This document shows positions 1-14,654 of a stretch of DNA of 64,000 nt, one piece after another. Below the pieces are notes generated by a model that saw only the letters and a list, made by a program, of their open reading frames with translations, did no database searches and was not told the DNA's origin. Every line of letters begins with the position of its first letter. Within the stretch, counting starts at the first letter, position 1. The DNA comes from Roseinatronobacter domitianus (GTDB lineage: Bacteria; Pseudomonadota; Alphaproteobacteria; Rhodobacterales; Rhodobacteraceae): contig NZ_JALZWP010000001.1 of the NCBI RefSeq assembly GCF_023336755.1, positions 79,959 through 143,958 of the forward strand. The letters run 5' to 3'. The position numbers and the translations under genes were made by a program.

Positions 1-234
1 CAGCCGTTCGGTATTGTCCGAGGTGACAATGCTGTCCAGCAACATGTCGCCCGCATCCGGCGCAATCCCGCTCTGAGCATGGGTCTTGACCGCATCCAGA
101 ATGCTGGTGCGAAACTGTGCTGCTTCCGGCACTTCGATGCCGGCACGCTGCAACATGTGCCGATTTTGTTCCAGACAGCCGCGCAGCCGTCCATCATCGG
201 TCAGATGAGCACCCAGATGTAAAGCAATGTCCAT
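1..234 (-). CDS. Hypothetical protein, N-terminal part (runs off the left edge)
   Basis: Seventy-eight codons of a leftward gene are visible, from an ATG at 234 to the window edge. The ATG is preceded by a good ribosome binding site (AAGGGA). The protein starts MDIALHLGAHLTDDGRLRG and continues without a stop. It has no signal peptide or membrane segment in this part, and I do not recognise the family. Upstream it is separated from the photosynthesis superoperon by that operon's terminator, so it is probably an independent unit just outside the cluster. Codon use looks like that of its neighbours. Confidence 0.6.
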   Translation of the reverse strand, partial: MDIALHLGAHLTDDGRLRGCLEQNRHMLQRAGIEVPEAAQFRTSILDAVKTHAQSGIAPDAGDMLLDSIVTSDNTERL

Positions 235-333
235 AACGCGAAATCCCTTGTGGCCGGTGCTGTTATCCCAGCGAATTATGACATGTTTTAGATACAATTC
301 GGGCCATTGTCCGACTTTGTCTATTACGGAACG

Positions 334-366
334 AAAAAACCCCCGAACGACTTAGGCGTTCGGGGG
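334..366 (-). terminator. Intrinsic terminator of the photosynthesis superoperon
   Basis: A perfect 10-bp stem (340-349 with 357-366, 7-nt loop) is followed on the minus strand by six T residues (334-339). It lies 29 bp past the cycA stop codon. A T-run also flanks the other side, so it may stop transcription from both directions. Confidence 0.9.
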
Positions 367-394
367 TTTTGTTTGCAACAGTCGCGTGGCGGGA

Positions 395-859
395 TCAGCC
401 TGCGGGGGCTTCTTCTGCCTCGGGGGCGCCGAAGGTGGCCAAATAGGCTGCCACGTCGGCTGCATCGCTTTCCGAGCGCACTTGGAACGCCATCTGGCTG
501 CGCGCGCGGTTGTTGTCGAGTTTCTCACGCAGGTAGCCGCGCGGGTCCTGAAGGTAGGCGATCAGTTCTTCTTCCGACCAGACAAGCCCGGCCTCGGCGC
601 CAGCGGAAACAAGGTCATCGCCATAACGGAACCCGTCGATAATCCCAGCCTGACGCCCAACCACGCCATACAGGTTCGGGCCTGTGCGCATGTTCGGGCG
701 TCCGGCAAGAACCTCGCCCGAGTCGTCTACGATGTTGTGACAGTTCTGGCACTGGCGCTGGAACACGGTCGCACCATCTTCAGCACTCTGTGCAAAGGCG
801 GGCAGGCCGGACAGGGTCAGCGCGAAAGCACCGATGGCGGCTTTGGTTACAAATTTCAT
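395..859 (-). CDS. cycA: Cytochrome c2-type periplasmic electron carrier
   Basis: This 154-aa class I cytochrome c has a Sec signal peptide (residues about 1-23, ending AFA). The haem site is CQNCH at 37-41 and the likely axial methionine is Met123 in SQMAF. The GPNLYGVVGR loop and the closing helix fit the cytochrome c2 family, which carries electrons from the bc1 complex to the photosynthetic reaction centre. It is the last gene of the superoperon, 68 bp after hemA and just before the terminator, as in related photosynthesis clusters. A role in respiration as well is likely. The exact subclass (c2 against c550/c551) cannot be settled by eye. Confidence 0.85.
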   Translation of the reverse strand: MKFVTKAAIGAFALTLSGLPAFAQSAEDGATVFQRQCQNCHNIVDDSGEVLAGRPNMRTGPNLYGVVGRQAGIIDGFRYGDDLVSAGAEAGLVWSEEELIAYLQDPRGYLREKLDNNRARSQMAFQVRSESDAADVAAYLATFGAPEAEEAPAG

Positions 860-927
860 GGCAAGTTACTCCCTTTATACTTCCCAGTGCCATACATGAC
901 CCGCAGCCTGTGCGAGTCAAGCCACGA

Positions 928-2139
928 TTAGGCGACAGCGTGGGCAATCGCGCATTGTTTCCAAAGCGATGCGAGGGCTTCGACCAGGTGCTCGATATCT
1001 GCATCCGAATGTAACGGGCCGGGCGTGATGCGCAGCCGTTCGGTTCCTTTGGGCACGGTGGGGTAATTGATGGGCTGCACATACACGCCCCAATCCTGCA
1101 TCAGGATATCGGACAGCATTTTGCATTTGACCGGATCGCCAATCATGACCGGAATGATATGGCTGTCACTGGCCATATGCGGAATGCCGCGCGCATCCAG
1201 TCGCGCGCGCAGTTTTGCCACCCGGTCGCGCTGTGCCAGCCGTTCCACGTCCGACTGTTTCAGATGCTTGATAGAGGCTGTCGCGGCCGCTGCCACGGCC
1301 GGGGGCAGGGCGGTGGTAAAGATGAACCCCGACGCGAAGGACCGCACGAAATCGCACATCGCCGCCGTGCCGGTGATGTAGCCGCCGACCACGCCGAATG
1401 CCTTGCCAAGCGTGCCTTCGATCAGGTCGATGCGGTGCGCCAGACCGCGTTCCTCTGAGATGCCGCCACCGCGCGGGCCATACATGCCGACCGCGTGGAC
1501 CTCGTCCAGATAGGTCAGCGCGCCATGCGCCTCGGCCACTTCGACGATCTCGCGCATGGGGCAAATGTCGCCATCCATGGAATAGACGCTCTCAAAGGCC
1601 ACGATCTTTGGACGGTCGCCCACGGCCTTCAACTTGCGGTCCAGATCGCGCCAGTCATTGTGCTTCCAGATCACCTTGTCGGCGCGTGAATGGCGGATTC
1701 CTTCGATCATGCTGGCATGGTTGCCTTCGTCCGACAGGATCACCGCATTGGGAATTTTCGCGCCAAGCGTGCTGAGCGCGGCCCAGTTCGACACATAGCC
1801 CGATGTGAACAGCGTTGCCGCTTCCTTGCCGTGCAGGTCGGCGAGTTCTTCTTCCAGCAGGCGGTGGTAATTGTTGTTGCCGGAAATGTTGCGCGTGCCG
1901 CCGGCACCCGTGCCGCAATTCTGCACGGTCTTGACCATGGCATCGACCACGTCGGGGTGATGGCCCATGCCAAGGTAATCATTCGAGCACCAGACGGTCA
2001 CTTCATTCACGTCATCGCCGTTGAAATGCCGGACCTTGGGAAAACTGCCGCATTGGCGCTCCACCTCGGCAAAGATGCGGTAATTGCCTTCGTTTTTCAG
2101 CGTGTCCAACGTGGCTTTGAAATGGGCGTTGAAGTCCAT
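928..2139 (-). CDS. hemA: 5-aminolevulinate synthase
   Basis: This 403-aa pyridoxal-phosphate enzyme condenses glycine and succinyl-CoA to 5-aminolevulinate, the first step of haem and bacteriochlorophyll synthesis in alphaproteobacteria (Shemin route). It matches the family along its whole length: the N-terminal MDFNAHF start, [23 protein letters not shown], a [10 protein letters not shown] aspartate motif, and the PLP lysine in EGTLGKAFG. The ATG at 2139 follows a purine-rich site. It is 23 bp after puhE and 68 bp before cycA, which ties precursor supply to the photosynthesis operon. A second ALA synthase (hemT) may exist elsewhere. Confidence 0.97.
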   Translation of the reverse strand: MDFNAHFKATLDTLKNEGNYRIFAEVERQCGSFPKVRHFNGDDVNEVTVWCSNDYLGMGHHPDVVDAMVKTVQNCGTGAGGTRNISGNNNYHRLLEEELADLHGKEAATLFTSGYVSNWAALSTLGAKIPNAVILSDEGNHASMIEGIRHSRADKVIWKHNDWRDLDRKLKAVGDRPKIVAFESVYSMDGDICPMREIVEVAEAHGALTYLDEVHAVGMYGPRGGGISEERGLAHRIDLIEGTLGKAFGVVGGYITGTAAMCDFVRSFASGFIFTTALPPAVAAAATASIKHLKQSDVERLAQRDRVAKLRARLDARGIPHMASDSHIIPVMIGDPVKCKMLSDILMQDWGVYVQPINYPTVPKGTERLRITPGPLHSDADIEHLVEALASLWKQCAIAHAVA

Positions 2140-2162
2140 CTGGGTATCCCCTCGGTCGTTAT

Positions 2163-2963
2163 TCAGGTTTTTGTTTTGTCATTTGCCGGGGCTGGAATCA
2201 TCCAGCGCCAGAGTTTGTCGTCTTGCACACGCCAGACCATGAACCAATGTTCCAGCAATGCGAGGGCGGCCAGCATCGACAGTAGCGTGAAGCCGATGAT
2301 GTCGCCTTGGTCCCCGGCCTGATGCGCGCGCCACAGACGTTCGAGGAAACAGCCGAACCCCAGCGCCAGAAGCGTGACAGAGGCCGGGAAGAAGCCGCTG
2401 ACCGGGCCGGGCCGGAAGTAGCTGGCCAGATGGACAAGCGGTGAAGGCAGGAAGGCAGTGTTGATGAACGGCACGCCCAGATACAGGTTCAGCTTGGCCG
2501 AGACCCGCGCGAAGAACAACAGCGCGAAGGTCCAGAGTGCGAACGGGTTGGCCGCGCCCCATGCCGCATAGGCCAGTGACACCAGCACCACGACCAGCAC
2601 GGTTTCGTGCCAGGCCACGGTGCGGAACGCGGCCAGAAACCGCGCGCGCGCATCCAGCCCCGGCGGGCAGACCCGCGTGTTCGGGCCGGTGATGATCCCC
2701 GACAAGAACGCCAGTTCCACCCAGCCCCAGATTGCCAGTGCCGACAGGAACGCAAACCACGCGCCTTGCGCGCTGGGGTCAGTGAGCGTGGCATTCACCC
2801 CCAACACACCCACCGCGAACAAAGGCAGCGACAGGATGACCGACCAGACATGGCTGTCAGGCCCGCCCCGGTCCGCCGCGTGCACACGCCACAGCAATAT
2901 GCCCGTGGCGAACCACCACAGGAACAGCGCAGCCAGTGCAGCGATCCAAGGGGTTTCGAACAT
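2163..2963 (-). CDS. puhE: Photosynthetic complex assembly protein PuhE
   Basis: This is an integral membrane protein of about 266 aa with roughly seven hydrophobic segments, matching PuhE (photosynthetic complex assembly protein 2). In Rhodobacter it influences reaction-centre assembly and bacteriochlorophyll output. I chose the ATG at 2963 ([10 protein letters not shown]) because it has an AGGAG site seven bases upstream. An in-frame TTG at 2993 would add ten residues but lacks such a site. It lies between acsF and hemA, the conserved place for this gene. Confidence 0.88.
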   Translation of the reverse strand: MFETPWIAALAALFLWWFATGILLWRVHAADRGGPDSHVWSVILSLPLFAVGVLGVNATLTDPSAQGAWFAFLSALAIWGWVELAFLSGIITGPNTRVCPPGLDARARFLAAFRTVAWHETVLVVVLVSLAYAAWGAANPFALWTFALLFFARVSAKLNLYLGVPFINTAFLPSPLVHLASYFRPGPVSGFFPASVTLLALGFGCFLERLWRAHQAGDQGDIIGFTLLSMLAALALLEHWFMVWRVQDDKLWRWMIPAPANDKTKT

Positions 2964-3013
2964 GCGCGCTCCTGTCAGGGGTGGGGTGCGCAACCATCAC
3001 GCACCCAACAGTT

Positions 3014-4108
3014 TCAATATGCCGGTTCCAGACGGACCGAGGCGGGCGGGGTCGATTTCTTCACCGGCATCACATACAGCCGTGCAAAGCCCATACCTGC
3101 GCTGGCCATGGCGGACCATTTCGCCAGTTTGCCGCCCATGCCGCCGCGCTTTTCGGCCGCTTCCATCTTGCGGAAGGCCCGCTCGATCTTTTTCAGCGTC
3201 GGCATCCATGCCGGGTGGTCAATGTCCAGCTCCATCGGGAAGACCTGCTTCGCGATTTCACCGGTCTTGCGGAACACTTCCTGGTCATACCAGTCGATAT
3301 TGACGCCCAGCGCCTTGTGGAATTCGGGCCGCGCATGGTCGCGCACATACATGGTGGCGAACACAGCCGTCAGGAAGAACCGGATCCACAGCTTGTTGGC
3401 AAAGCTGGTCGTCAGTTTGGGATCGGTGCGCATCAGTAGGGCGAAGGCCTCGCCATGGCTGAACTCATCGTTGCACCATTCCTTGAACCACTTGAAGATC
3501 GGGTGGAAGCGCTGTTCGGGGTGCTGCTCCAGGTGGCGATAGATGGTGATATAGCGCGCATAGCCGATCTTTTCCGACAGGTAGGTCGCGTAATAGATGA
3601 ATTTGGGCCGGAAATAGGTGTATTTCTTGGCTTTGGTCAGAAAGCCCAGATTAACGGCCACACCGGCTTCGCGCAGCGCGTCGTTGATGAAGCCTGCGTG
3701 CCGCGCTTCGTCGCGGGCCATGTAGTTGAACAGCTCGCAGATATCGGGGTTGTTGCCGCGCCGTTTCATTTCCTTATACAGCACGCAGCCAGAGAATTCG
3801 GCGGTGCAGCTGGACACCAGAAAGTCGATGAATTCGCGCTTGAGCTTTGGCTCCATCCCGTCCCAGTCGACCTCATCCCAATCGGCGTTTTTCTTGAAAT
3901 GGCCCTTGTTGGGGTCCGCTTTCATCTGCGCGATCAAAATGTCCCATTCCTTGCGAACAGGCGTCACGTCAATGCGGTCCAGCTCGTCGAAATCGGTGGT
4001 GTAGAAACGCGGGTTCAGCAGGGTCGATTCCTGCGCCATCGCGTCGGTGTCGAACCGGTCGCCCATTTCGGCGGCAAGTTCGTCATGGGTGGTGGCGTGC
4101 ATGTTCAT
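3014..4108 (-). CDS. acsF: Mg-protoporphyrin IX monomethyl ester oxidative cyclase (aerobic)
   Basis: This 364-aa diiron enzyme forms the fifth (isocyclic) ring of bacteriochlorophyll using O2. Ferritin-like iron ligands are visible: Glu104 (AEFSG), the DEARH motif at 133-137 and a second DEFSHGE motif near residue 226. The start has a strong GAGGAG site. Its first four bases overlap the stop of the upstream bciE-like gene (ATGA), suggesting translational coupling. The cluster also encodes the oxygen-independent BchE, so ring closure should be possible with or without oxygen. Confidence 0.96.
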   Translation of the reverse strand: MNMHATTHDELAAEMGDRFDTDAMAQESTLLNPRFYTTDFDELDRIDVTPVRKEWDILIAQMKADPNKGHFKKNADWDEVDWDGMEPKLKREFIDFLVSSCTAEFSGCVLYKEMKRRGNNPDICELFNYMARDEARHAGFINDALREAGVAVNLGFLTKAKKYTYFRPKFIYYATYLSEKIGYARYITIYRHLEQHPEQRFHPIFKWFKEWCNDEFSHGEAFALLMRTDPKLTTSFANKLWIRFFLTAVFATMYVRDHARPEFHKALGVNIDWYDQEVFRKTGEIAKQVFPMELDIDHPAWMPTLKKIERAFRKMEAAEKRGGMGGKLAKWSAMASAGMGFARLYVMPVKKSTPPASVRLEPAY

Positions 4109-4401
4109 AGCGTGATCTCCTCGGAAAATGAGAACTCGCAGAGTTCCATCACTTCAAAATCGCCTGTCAGGCGGGTCCATAGCCGTTCCAGCGCAGTGGC
4201 GCGGGTAATGACGGCGGTGCGGTCCTCGACGATAACCTCGCCCCATGCGGCCAGCACGGGCGGGCCTTGAACCAGCACCTCGTCGCCGGGGTTGATGGTC
4301 GATCCGTCATTGAACCGCACATGGGCATGCAGCGCCTCGAACCGGTGGCTGACCTCTACGGTGCAGGGGACGTGTTCGACTTTCCGAGTGAAGAGTGACA
4401 T
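4105..4401 (-). CDS. bciE: Small protein next to acsF, probable BciE cyclase subunit
   Basis: This is a 98-aa soluble protein with no signal peptide and no membrane helix. It sits between puhC and acsF and overlaps the acsF start by four bases. In alphaproteobacteria a small protein encoded beside acsF (BciE) is required for activity of the oxidative cyclase; that position and size match here. I assign BciE mainly from context, since I cannot align it. It could otherwise be described only as a conserved hypothetical protein of acsF-containing photosynthesis clusters. Confidence 0.68.
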   Translation of the reverse strand: MSLFTRKVEHVPCTVEVSHRFEALHAHVRFNDGSTINPGDEVLVQGPPVLAAWGEVIVEDRTAVITRATALERLWTRLTGDFEVMELCEFSFSEEITL

Positions 4402-4442
4402 TTGAGGGTTCCCTTAGTTTTTTTATGGGTCGTCTTGTCGTC

Positions 4443-4919
4443 TTAGTATTTTTGGAGCATCGCTTCAAAAGCTGCGTAGTTTTCCGGGCCGAACACTGTC
4501 AGCTCCACCCGGTAATCGGTGAGCGGGTCGATCGCGGCCAGACGGCCATTCTCGAACCGGATAATATCGATGGGCAGGGTCGGGTCTATCCCGTGGCGGC
4601 GGCGCATGGTCATCAGACCATTCTGGATAACCGTGACAAAGCCGCCATGATCCATGTCAGCCAAGACGCTGCCATCGGCGCGCAAGACAGTGACGGCCTG
4701 CGCATCGTGGCCAAGCATTTGGATCGACCATTGCTCGACAATCGGGGCGGTGGCGGGGATCGCGGCCTTTTCGCGGCCCGTGACGGACGCGTAGGTGACA
4801 AGCGCCAAGGTCACTGCAACCAGCGCGAACATTGCGCGGATCAGCCCGACCGGGATCATGTCATTGTTGTCGTCGCGCTTGAAGCCGGGTTTGAAACCGC
4901 CGTTATCGGTGCTGGACAT
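4443..4919 (-). CDS. puhC: Photosynthetic complex assembly protein PuhC
   Basis: This 158-aa protein has one N-terminal membrane segment (about residues 22-46, GLIRAMFALVAVTLALVTYA) and a periplasmic domain, as in PuhC of Rhodobacter, which helps organise reaction centre and LH1. It follows puhB by 12 bp and precedes the bciE-like gene by 41 bp. It contains no cysteine or obvious catalytic motif. Identification rests on topology, size and the conserved puhA-B-C order. Confidence 0.9.
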   Translation of the reverse strand: MSSTDNGGFKPGFKRDDNNDMIPVGLIRAMFALVAVTLALVTYASVTGREKAAIPATAPIVEQWSIQMLGHDAQAVTVLRADGSVLADMDHGGFVTVIQNGLMTMRRRHGIDPTLPIDIIRFENGRLAAIDPLTDYRVELTVFGPENYAAFEAMLQKY

Positions 4920-4931
4920 GAGGCGCGCTCC

Positions 4932-5579
4932 TTATTCGGCGGCGACCAGACCGCCTTGCGGCGCGGCCTTGGTGGGTTTGCGTTCGACAACGGGCTGGCT
5001 GACGCGCGCTTCGGCGGCCTCTGCCAGAATACCCGCGACCTTTTGGGCATCGGGGATGCAGCGCAATGCGGGTTTGGTGACTTTCACATGGCCGGGCCGC
5101 AGATGTGGCCAGAGGATAAGGTAAGAAAACTGCGTTTCGCCCAAGGTTTCCAGCGAAATGCTGCCCACGCCCGATTTGCGCAGTTTCAGATCAGCATTGG
5201 CGATCTGGCGGAAGGGCAGGTTGAGCGTGACGGTCAGCGCCGCGCCAATCCGCATGGCAACCCGTGCGGTGGTGATGGTGTAGACGGTGCTGCGCGCCTG
5301 AACCCATGCCATCAGCAGCAGAACTGCCATGCCAAGCGCCCAGAGAATGGTGTAGGGCAGGCCGAAGGCGAAAGCGCCCGCAGCGCCGCCTTCAACAGCG
5401 CCAACGCTGGCCCGCCAGCCGATGACCACGGCAAAATAAGCGGTGATCCAGTTGATCTTATAGGCTTCGTTCGCCAGCGCCCAAGTATCGGGCCGGCCCT
5501 GCCACAGGATGTGTTCGTGTTCAGGCGGCCTTTCTGGCAAGCCTTTAACAGGTTCGAATGCGAAATCATCATGTGACAT
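4932..5579 (-). CDS. puhB: Photosynthetic complex assembly protein PuhB
   Basis: This 215-aa membrane protein has an N-terminal LPERPPEHEHILWQGRP segment typical of PuhB and PH-like membrane proteins, followed by about three hydrophobic helices and a PH-like domain. PuhB acts as a dimeric reaction-centre assembly factor. It lies 36 bp downstream of puhA and 12 bp upstream of puhC in the same operon. The C-terminal tail (EGGLVAAE region) is short and not conserved. Confidence 0.92.
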   Translation of the reverse strand: MSHDDFAFEPVKGLPERPPEHEHILWQGRPDTWALANEAYKINWITAYFAVVIGWRASVGAVEGGAAGAFAFGLPYTILWALGMAVLLLMAWVQARSTVYTITTARVAMRIGAALTVTLNLPFRQIANADLKLRKSGVGSISLETLGETQFSYLILWPHLRPGHVKVTKPALRCIPDAQKVAGILAEAAEARVSQPVVERKPTKAAPQGGLVAAE

Positions 5580-5615
5580 GGGCCGGTTCCTTATTTTTTT
5601 ATAGGTCGTATCGGA

Positions 5616-6410
5616 TCAGGCCGGAGAGGCCATGATCTGCTTGATCGCGCTGACTTGGCTGACGCGCTTGTCGCCGGTATACATGTAGCCACCCGCGACA
5701 TAGGCAGAGACCTTCTCTTCCTCGAGCTTGGTGATCTGCGCGTCCGATGCGATAGTCGGAATGCCCTTGAAGCTTTCGCTGTCCAGCGCATTGACGACAA
5801 CGCGGTCGGCCTTGATCTTGGCCAATGTCATCGGCACCAGCCGTTTGCCGCCATCATCCAGCGTCACTTCCAGATAGCGGACCATCTGCTCGGGCACGTC
5901 GACCCACATGTCGCTCACTTTGCCCGGCGATTTGCGGTCGTGGCACATCACCATCAACCCGCGCGGGTCACGACCGGCGGACACGGCGAATTCACCAACC
6001 TTTGCCATGGGCTGAATTTTGGCGTGGCCGTGGCCATCCAGTTCGGCCTCGTCGCGGCGCGCGGCCCAAGCGGCCGGGCCAACACCGTCTTTCAGCGGGT
6101 CGCCCGTGGGCGCAAACGGAAAGCCGCCAGATTGCGAGGTGCGCGCCATGGCCAGATCGCGGGCCTCACGCTCTGCATTGGGGGCTTTGTATTCGCCGCG
6201 ACCATGCGGCAGCAAAAAGGTCTTGGGTTCGGGCACCGACAGGTTCGACCCGGCCAAGCTGCCATCGTCGTTTTCCAGCGGGTAGCCCTCGCGCTGGTTT
6301 TCGCGCTGGATGTAGTAGATCAACCCCGCGAAAAACAGCCAGAAGGCATAAAGCGAAATTAGCGCCAGATCGAAATTGCCAAAGAATATCCAGCCATATG
6401 GGGTATCCAT
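5616..6410 (-). CDS. puhA: Photosynthetic reaction centre H subunit
   Basis: This 264-aa protein is the H subunit of the type II reaction centre. One transmembrane helix spans about residues 12-33 and is followed by QRENQREGYPLE, the family signature. The remainder is a cytoplasmic PRC-barrel domain (PDPRGLMVMCHDRK-like stretch, then VDVPEQMVRYLEV). It caps the L and M subunits and helps proton transfer to QB. A GGAGGA ribosome binding site precedes the ATG. The pufLM genes for its partners are not in this window. Confidence 0.97.
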   Translation of the reverse strand: MDTPYGWIFFGNFDLALISLYAFWLFFAGLIYYIQRENQREGYPLENDDGSLAGSNLSVPEPKTFLLPHGRGEYKAPNAEREARDLAMARTSQSGGFPFAPTGDPLKDGVGPAAWAARRDEAELDGHGHAKIQPMAKVGEFAVSAGRDPRGLMVMCHDRKSPGKVSDMWVDVPEQMVRYLEVTLDDGGKRLVPMTLAKIKADRVVVNALDSESFKGIPTIASDAQITKLEEEKVSAYVAGGYMYTGDKRVSQVSAIKQIMASPA

Positions 6411-6430
6411 GGGTAGTCCTCCGTTTCAGG

Positions 6431-7864
6431 TCAGGTCGGAAAATCGGCAAGGCCGATCCGTTGGTTACGAGGTTCAGTGGTCAGTATACGGGTCCGCACC
6501 AGCGGCCCGAGGATGATAAGGGTCAGGAACAACAGCCCGATCTCCAGGTGGTAGACGACGGAATAGCCGATATCGGGGGTCATCAGCCCTGCGCCCAGAT
6601 GCCCGGCATCGGCCAGCGTTTGCACCGTGTCGCGCAAGCCCCCGCCGATGATGGTGGCCAGCCCGGCAGCGGTTGCTTGCGCAGCCCCCCAGGCGCCAAG
6701 CGCCAGTCCGCCCCCAACCACACCCCGGCGCGGCATTTCCATGGCGGCGGTCAATGTGGTGACGGCGAATAACCCAAGGCCCAGCCCGATCCCGAAAGCG
6801 CCCGCATAGAACAAGGGCGCGAACTGCAAAGGCCCGGCGAAGATGACAGCGGAAAAGGCCAGAATCCCGAACAGCAGGCCCCGGCCGGCCAGCCGGAACG
6901 GGTCGGCGTCTTGTCCTAAACCCTTCGCGGCCCAAAGAAACCCGATCAGCGCGCCCACGGCCCAGACGGCCGTTAGCGTGGTCGTGGCCGCGACCGACAG
7001 GCCCAGCACATCGCCGCCGTAAGGTTCCAGCAGCACGTCTTGCATGTTGAAGGCCAACCCGCCCACGAACACCACCGCCAGCAAGCGGCCCGCTTGCCCG
7101 CCCTTGATGTAATCGTTCCACGCTTCGCTAAAGGACGGGCGCGGTGCCTCGCGTTCGGCGCGGGTCATGGGGCGGACACGTTCTTGCTTCCAGAGTGCCA
7201 GAATGTTCAGCGCCAGCGTGACCACGGCACAGCCCTGCACCACGCGGATCAGCGTTAATTCGGAAAAATCGCGCAGCAAATAGCCTACGATCAGCGCGGA
7301 AATCGCCATGCCAGCAAGGAAAGTCACATATAGCAAAGCGACCACGCGGGGGCGGGTTTCATCGGTCGCGCGATCCGCGGCCAAGGCCACGCCTGCCGTT
7401 TGCGTCATATGCAGGCCAAGGCCGGTCATCAGGAAGGCCAGCGCCGCCAGAACCTCGCCCGCGAAGGGCACATCATAGACATTGTCGCCATTCAGCACGA
7501 TCAGCGCAAAGGGCATGATGGCCAAGCCGCCGAACTGCCAGAGCGACCCGAACCACAGGTAGGGGATGCGCTTCCAGCCAATGGCCGAGCGGTGGTTGTC
7601 CGACCGGAACCCCAGAAACGCGCGGAACGGCGCGATCAGCACCGGCAGCGCGATCATGATCGCGACAAGGCTTGCGGCCAGCGACAATTCCACGATCATC
7701 ACCCGGTTCAGCGTGCCCAGCAGCAGCACCGTGGCCATGCCGACACTGACCTGAAACAGGCTCATTCGCCAGATCTGGCGCAGCGTCAGCCCTTCGCTGG
7801 CCGCATCCGCAAAGGGCAGCCAATTGCCGCTCAGACCCTTGATCGTGCTTTTGCCGATAATCAT
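6431..7864 (-). CDS. lhaA: Light-harvesting 1 assembly protein LhaA (PucC family, MFS fold)
   Basis: This is a membrane protein of about 477 aa with some twelve hydrophobic helices, of the PucC/LhaA/BCH family. It carries the family segments GFRSDNHRSAIGWKRIPY and GLGLGLFAVTTLTAAMEMP. LhaA assists assembly of the LH1 antenna around the reaction centre. The ATG at 7864 overlaps the bchM stop (ATGA). An upstream GTG/TTG-type extension of six codons would lie inside bchM and is less likely. It sits immediately before puhA, whose promoter in Rhodobacter lies inside this gene. A second family member is encoded at 22446-23717. Confidence 0.92.
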   Translation of the reverse strand: MIIGKSTIKGLSGNWLPFADAASEGLTLRQIWRMSLFQVSVGMATVLLLGTLNRVMIVELSLAASLVAIMIALPVLIAPFRAFLGFRSDNHRSAIGWKRIPYLWFGSLWQFGGLAIMPFALIVLNGDNVYDVPFAGEVLAALAFLMTGLGLHMTQTAGVALAADRATDETRPRVVALLYVTFLAGMAISALIVGYLLRDFSELTLIRVVQGCAVVTLALNILALWKQERVRPMTRAEREAPRPSFSEAWNDYIKGGQAGRLLAVVFVGGLAFNMQDVLLEPYGGDVLGLSVAATTTLTAVWAVGALIGFLWAAKGLGQDADPFRLAGRGLLFGILAFSAVIFAGPLQFAPLFYAGAFGIGLGLGLFAVTTLTAAMEMPRRGVVGGGLALGAWGAAQATAAGLATIIGGGLRDTVQTLADAGHLGAGLMTPDIGYSVVYHLEIGLLFLTLIILGPLVRTRILTTEPRNQRIGLADFPT

Positions 7865-8537
7865 GGCTGCACCTTCAGACATTCCGAAATGTAAAACCCG
7901 CGAGAGACACGCCCTACGCGGCCCAGGCCCGTGACGTTCATGCGCCGCCAGTCATGCGGGATCATGGTGGGCGAGCGATCCGAACGCGGGAAGATTTTGC
8001 CCGCGTTCCACATCGCCATCAGCAGCGGCGTGCGCGGCGCGACCGTGAACACCACTTGGCTTGCGCGGGACGACAGCCCCTCCAGCGCGGCTTCCAGATC
8101 GGGGCGGGTGTAGTAGATCAGGCTGTCCATCGCGATCACATGGTCGAACCGGCCCAAGCCGGCGGCCAGCATGTCGCCCGCCCGAAACTCCACGGCTCCC
8201 GCCAGCCCTTCGGGCAGACGAGACGCCGCGATTTCGACCAGCTTGGGCGAAATATCAATCGCCACCACATCTGCGCCGCGCGCGGCCAATTCCGCACTTG
8301 CCGCCCCTGTGCCGCACCCGGCATCCAGCACGCGCGCGCCGCGCAAATCCTCCGGCAGTTGCGCCAGCATCAACGCGCGCATCGTATCGCGCCCCTCGCG
8401 CACCGTCTGGCGCACGCGGCTGACCGGCGCATCCGAGGTCAGACGTTCCCACACCCGCGTCGCCGTGCCATCGAAATAGCTGGCGACCCGGTGGCGCGTG
8501 GCGTCATAGCTGGCGCTGGACGGGGCAAGATCGCGCA

Positions 8538-8538
<1 letters not shown>
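7861..8538 (-). CDS. bchM: Mg-protoporphyrin IX O-methyltransferase
   Basis: This SAM-dependent methyltransferase of 225 aa converts Mg-protoporphyrin IX to its monomethyl ester, the substrate of AcsF and BchE. The SAM-binding motif is VLDAGCGTGAASAELAARG, followed by DVVAIDIS. The C-terminal half contains FPRSDRSP, seen in BchM. The start is the ATG at 8538, which shares a base with the bchL stop (TGATG); a TTG one codon earlier is less likely. The stop overlaps the lhaA start. Confidence 0.95.
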
Positions 8539-13069
<4,531 letters not shown>

Positions 13070-13080
<11 letters not shown>

Positions 13081-14647
13081 AATGCGCCTTCGCCTCATAG
13101 AGGGTGTCGACCGAAATTTCGCGCAGACCTTTTTCGGTAGCATAGCTTTCGGTGTTGCGACGTGCCTTGCCGCGCACGAAGAACGGGATTTTTTTCAACT
13201 CGCGCTCTGCGCATGACAGCCAGACCACGTTGTCTTGTGCCGCGGCGACCGCTTCAGGGGGGGCGTCTGCCGCGGGCATCGAGCCCGCGACCGCCGCTGC
13301 CGCAGGGGCGGCGGGTGCGCTGACCTCGGCGCGGGGCGCGTGTCCGCCATGATGCGAGGGGCCGGCATCGTCGTGGAACTCAAAATCGTCGCGGAACATG
13401 TGCAGCAGGTGTTCTTCCAGCCCCATGACCAGCGGATGGACCCATGTGTCGAACAGCACATTCGCGCCTTCAAACCCCATCTGGGGTGAATAGCGGGCGG
13501 GGAAATCCTGCACATGGACGGGCGCGGAAATGACGGCGCAGGGAATGCCCAGACGCTTGCCGATATGGCGCTCCATCTGGGTGCCGAGGATCATCTCTGG
13601 CGCTGCGGCCTCGATGGCGGTTTCGACATCGAGGTAATCGTCGGTAATCAAGGCCTCGAGGCCGAATTCCTTCGCCAAGGCGCGCAAGGGCCGGGCCTGT
13701 TCGCGGTTGTAGCAGCCCATGCCGCAAACCTCGAAGCCCATCTCGTCGCGGGCCACTTTCGCGGCCGCCATCACATGCGTGCCGTCACCGAACAGGAACA
13801 CGCGTTTTCCGGTCAGATAGGTGCTGTCCACGCTGGCGGCCCACCACGGCTGGCGCAGCCGCGATTCGTCCACGGGCAGGGCGCTACCCGCGAGCGTGCG
13901 GACCTCATTGATGAAAGCGCGGGTGGCGTTGGCACCGATGGGGATTGTTTTGGTGAAGGGTTGCCCATGTTCCTTTTCCAGCCAACGCGCGGCGGATTCG
14001 GCGGTTTCGGGGTAAAGGAGCACGTTGAAATGCGCCGCCCCCATGCGTTTGATGTCGGACGGGCTGGCCCCCATGGGGGCGGCCACGTTGACCTCTATCC
14101 CCATTTCGGACAGCAGGCCGGTGATTTCGGCCAGATCGTCGCGGTGACGGAAGCCCAAGGCGGTCGGCCCAAGGATGTTGCAGGTCACACGCTCGCTGCG
14201 GGTCATGGGTTTGGCGAGCGTGCGGCAGATCTGCAAGAACGCTTCGTCGCAGCCGAAATTCTCCTTGCGCTGGTAGCTGGGCAATTCCAGCGCAATGGCA
14301 GGCACGGGCAGCCCCATGGTTTCGGCCAGACCGCCGGGATCATCCTGAATAAGTTCAGCCGTGCAAGATGCCGCCACGATCATCGCCTCGGGTTTGAACC
14401 GGTCATAGGCGTCTTGGCAGGCATTCTTGAACAGGCCAGCGGTATCGGCGCCCAGATCACGCGCCTGAAAGGTGGTGTAGCTGACGGGCGGGCGGTGGTT
14501 GCGCCGCTCAATCATGGTGAAGAGAAGGTCGGCATAGGTGTCGCCTTGCGGCGCGTGCAACACCATATGCATGTCGCGCATGCCTGTGGCGACGCGCATT
14601 GCACCCACATGGGGCGGGCCTTCATATGTCCAGACGGCGAGCTTCAT
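13070..14647 (-). CDS. bchB: Light-independent protochlorophyllide reductase subunit B
   Basis: This 525-aa subunit pairs with BchN to reduce protochlorophyllide ring D. Asp36 ([10 protein letters not shown]) is present and is the unusual aspartate ligand of the NB iron-sulfur cluster. [14 protein letters not shown] and the C-terminal PCP-reductase-like domain ([23 protein letters not shown] region) are seen. Between them is a low-complexity Ala/Pro linker (about residues 430-465). The start at 14647 follows CAGGAAT, whose AG belongs to the hairpin of an intergenic repeat. Confidence 0.97.
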
Positions 14648-14654
14648 GGCTGAT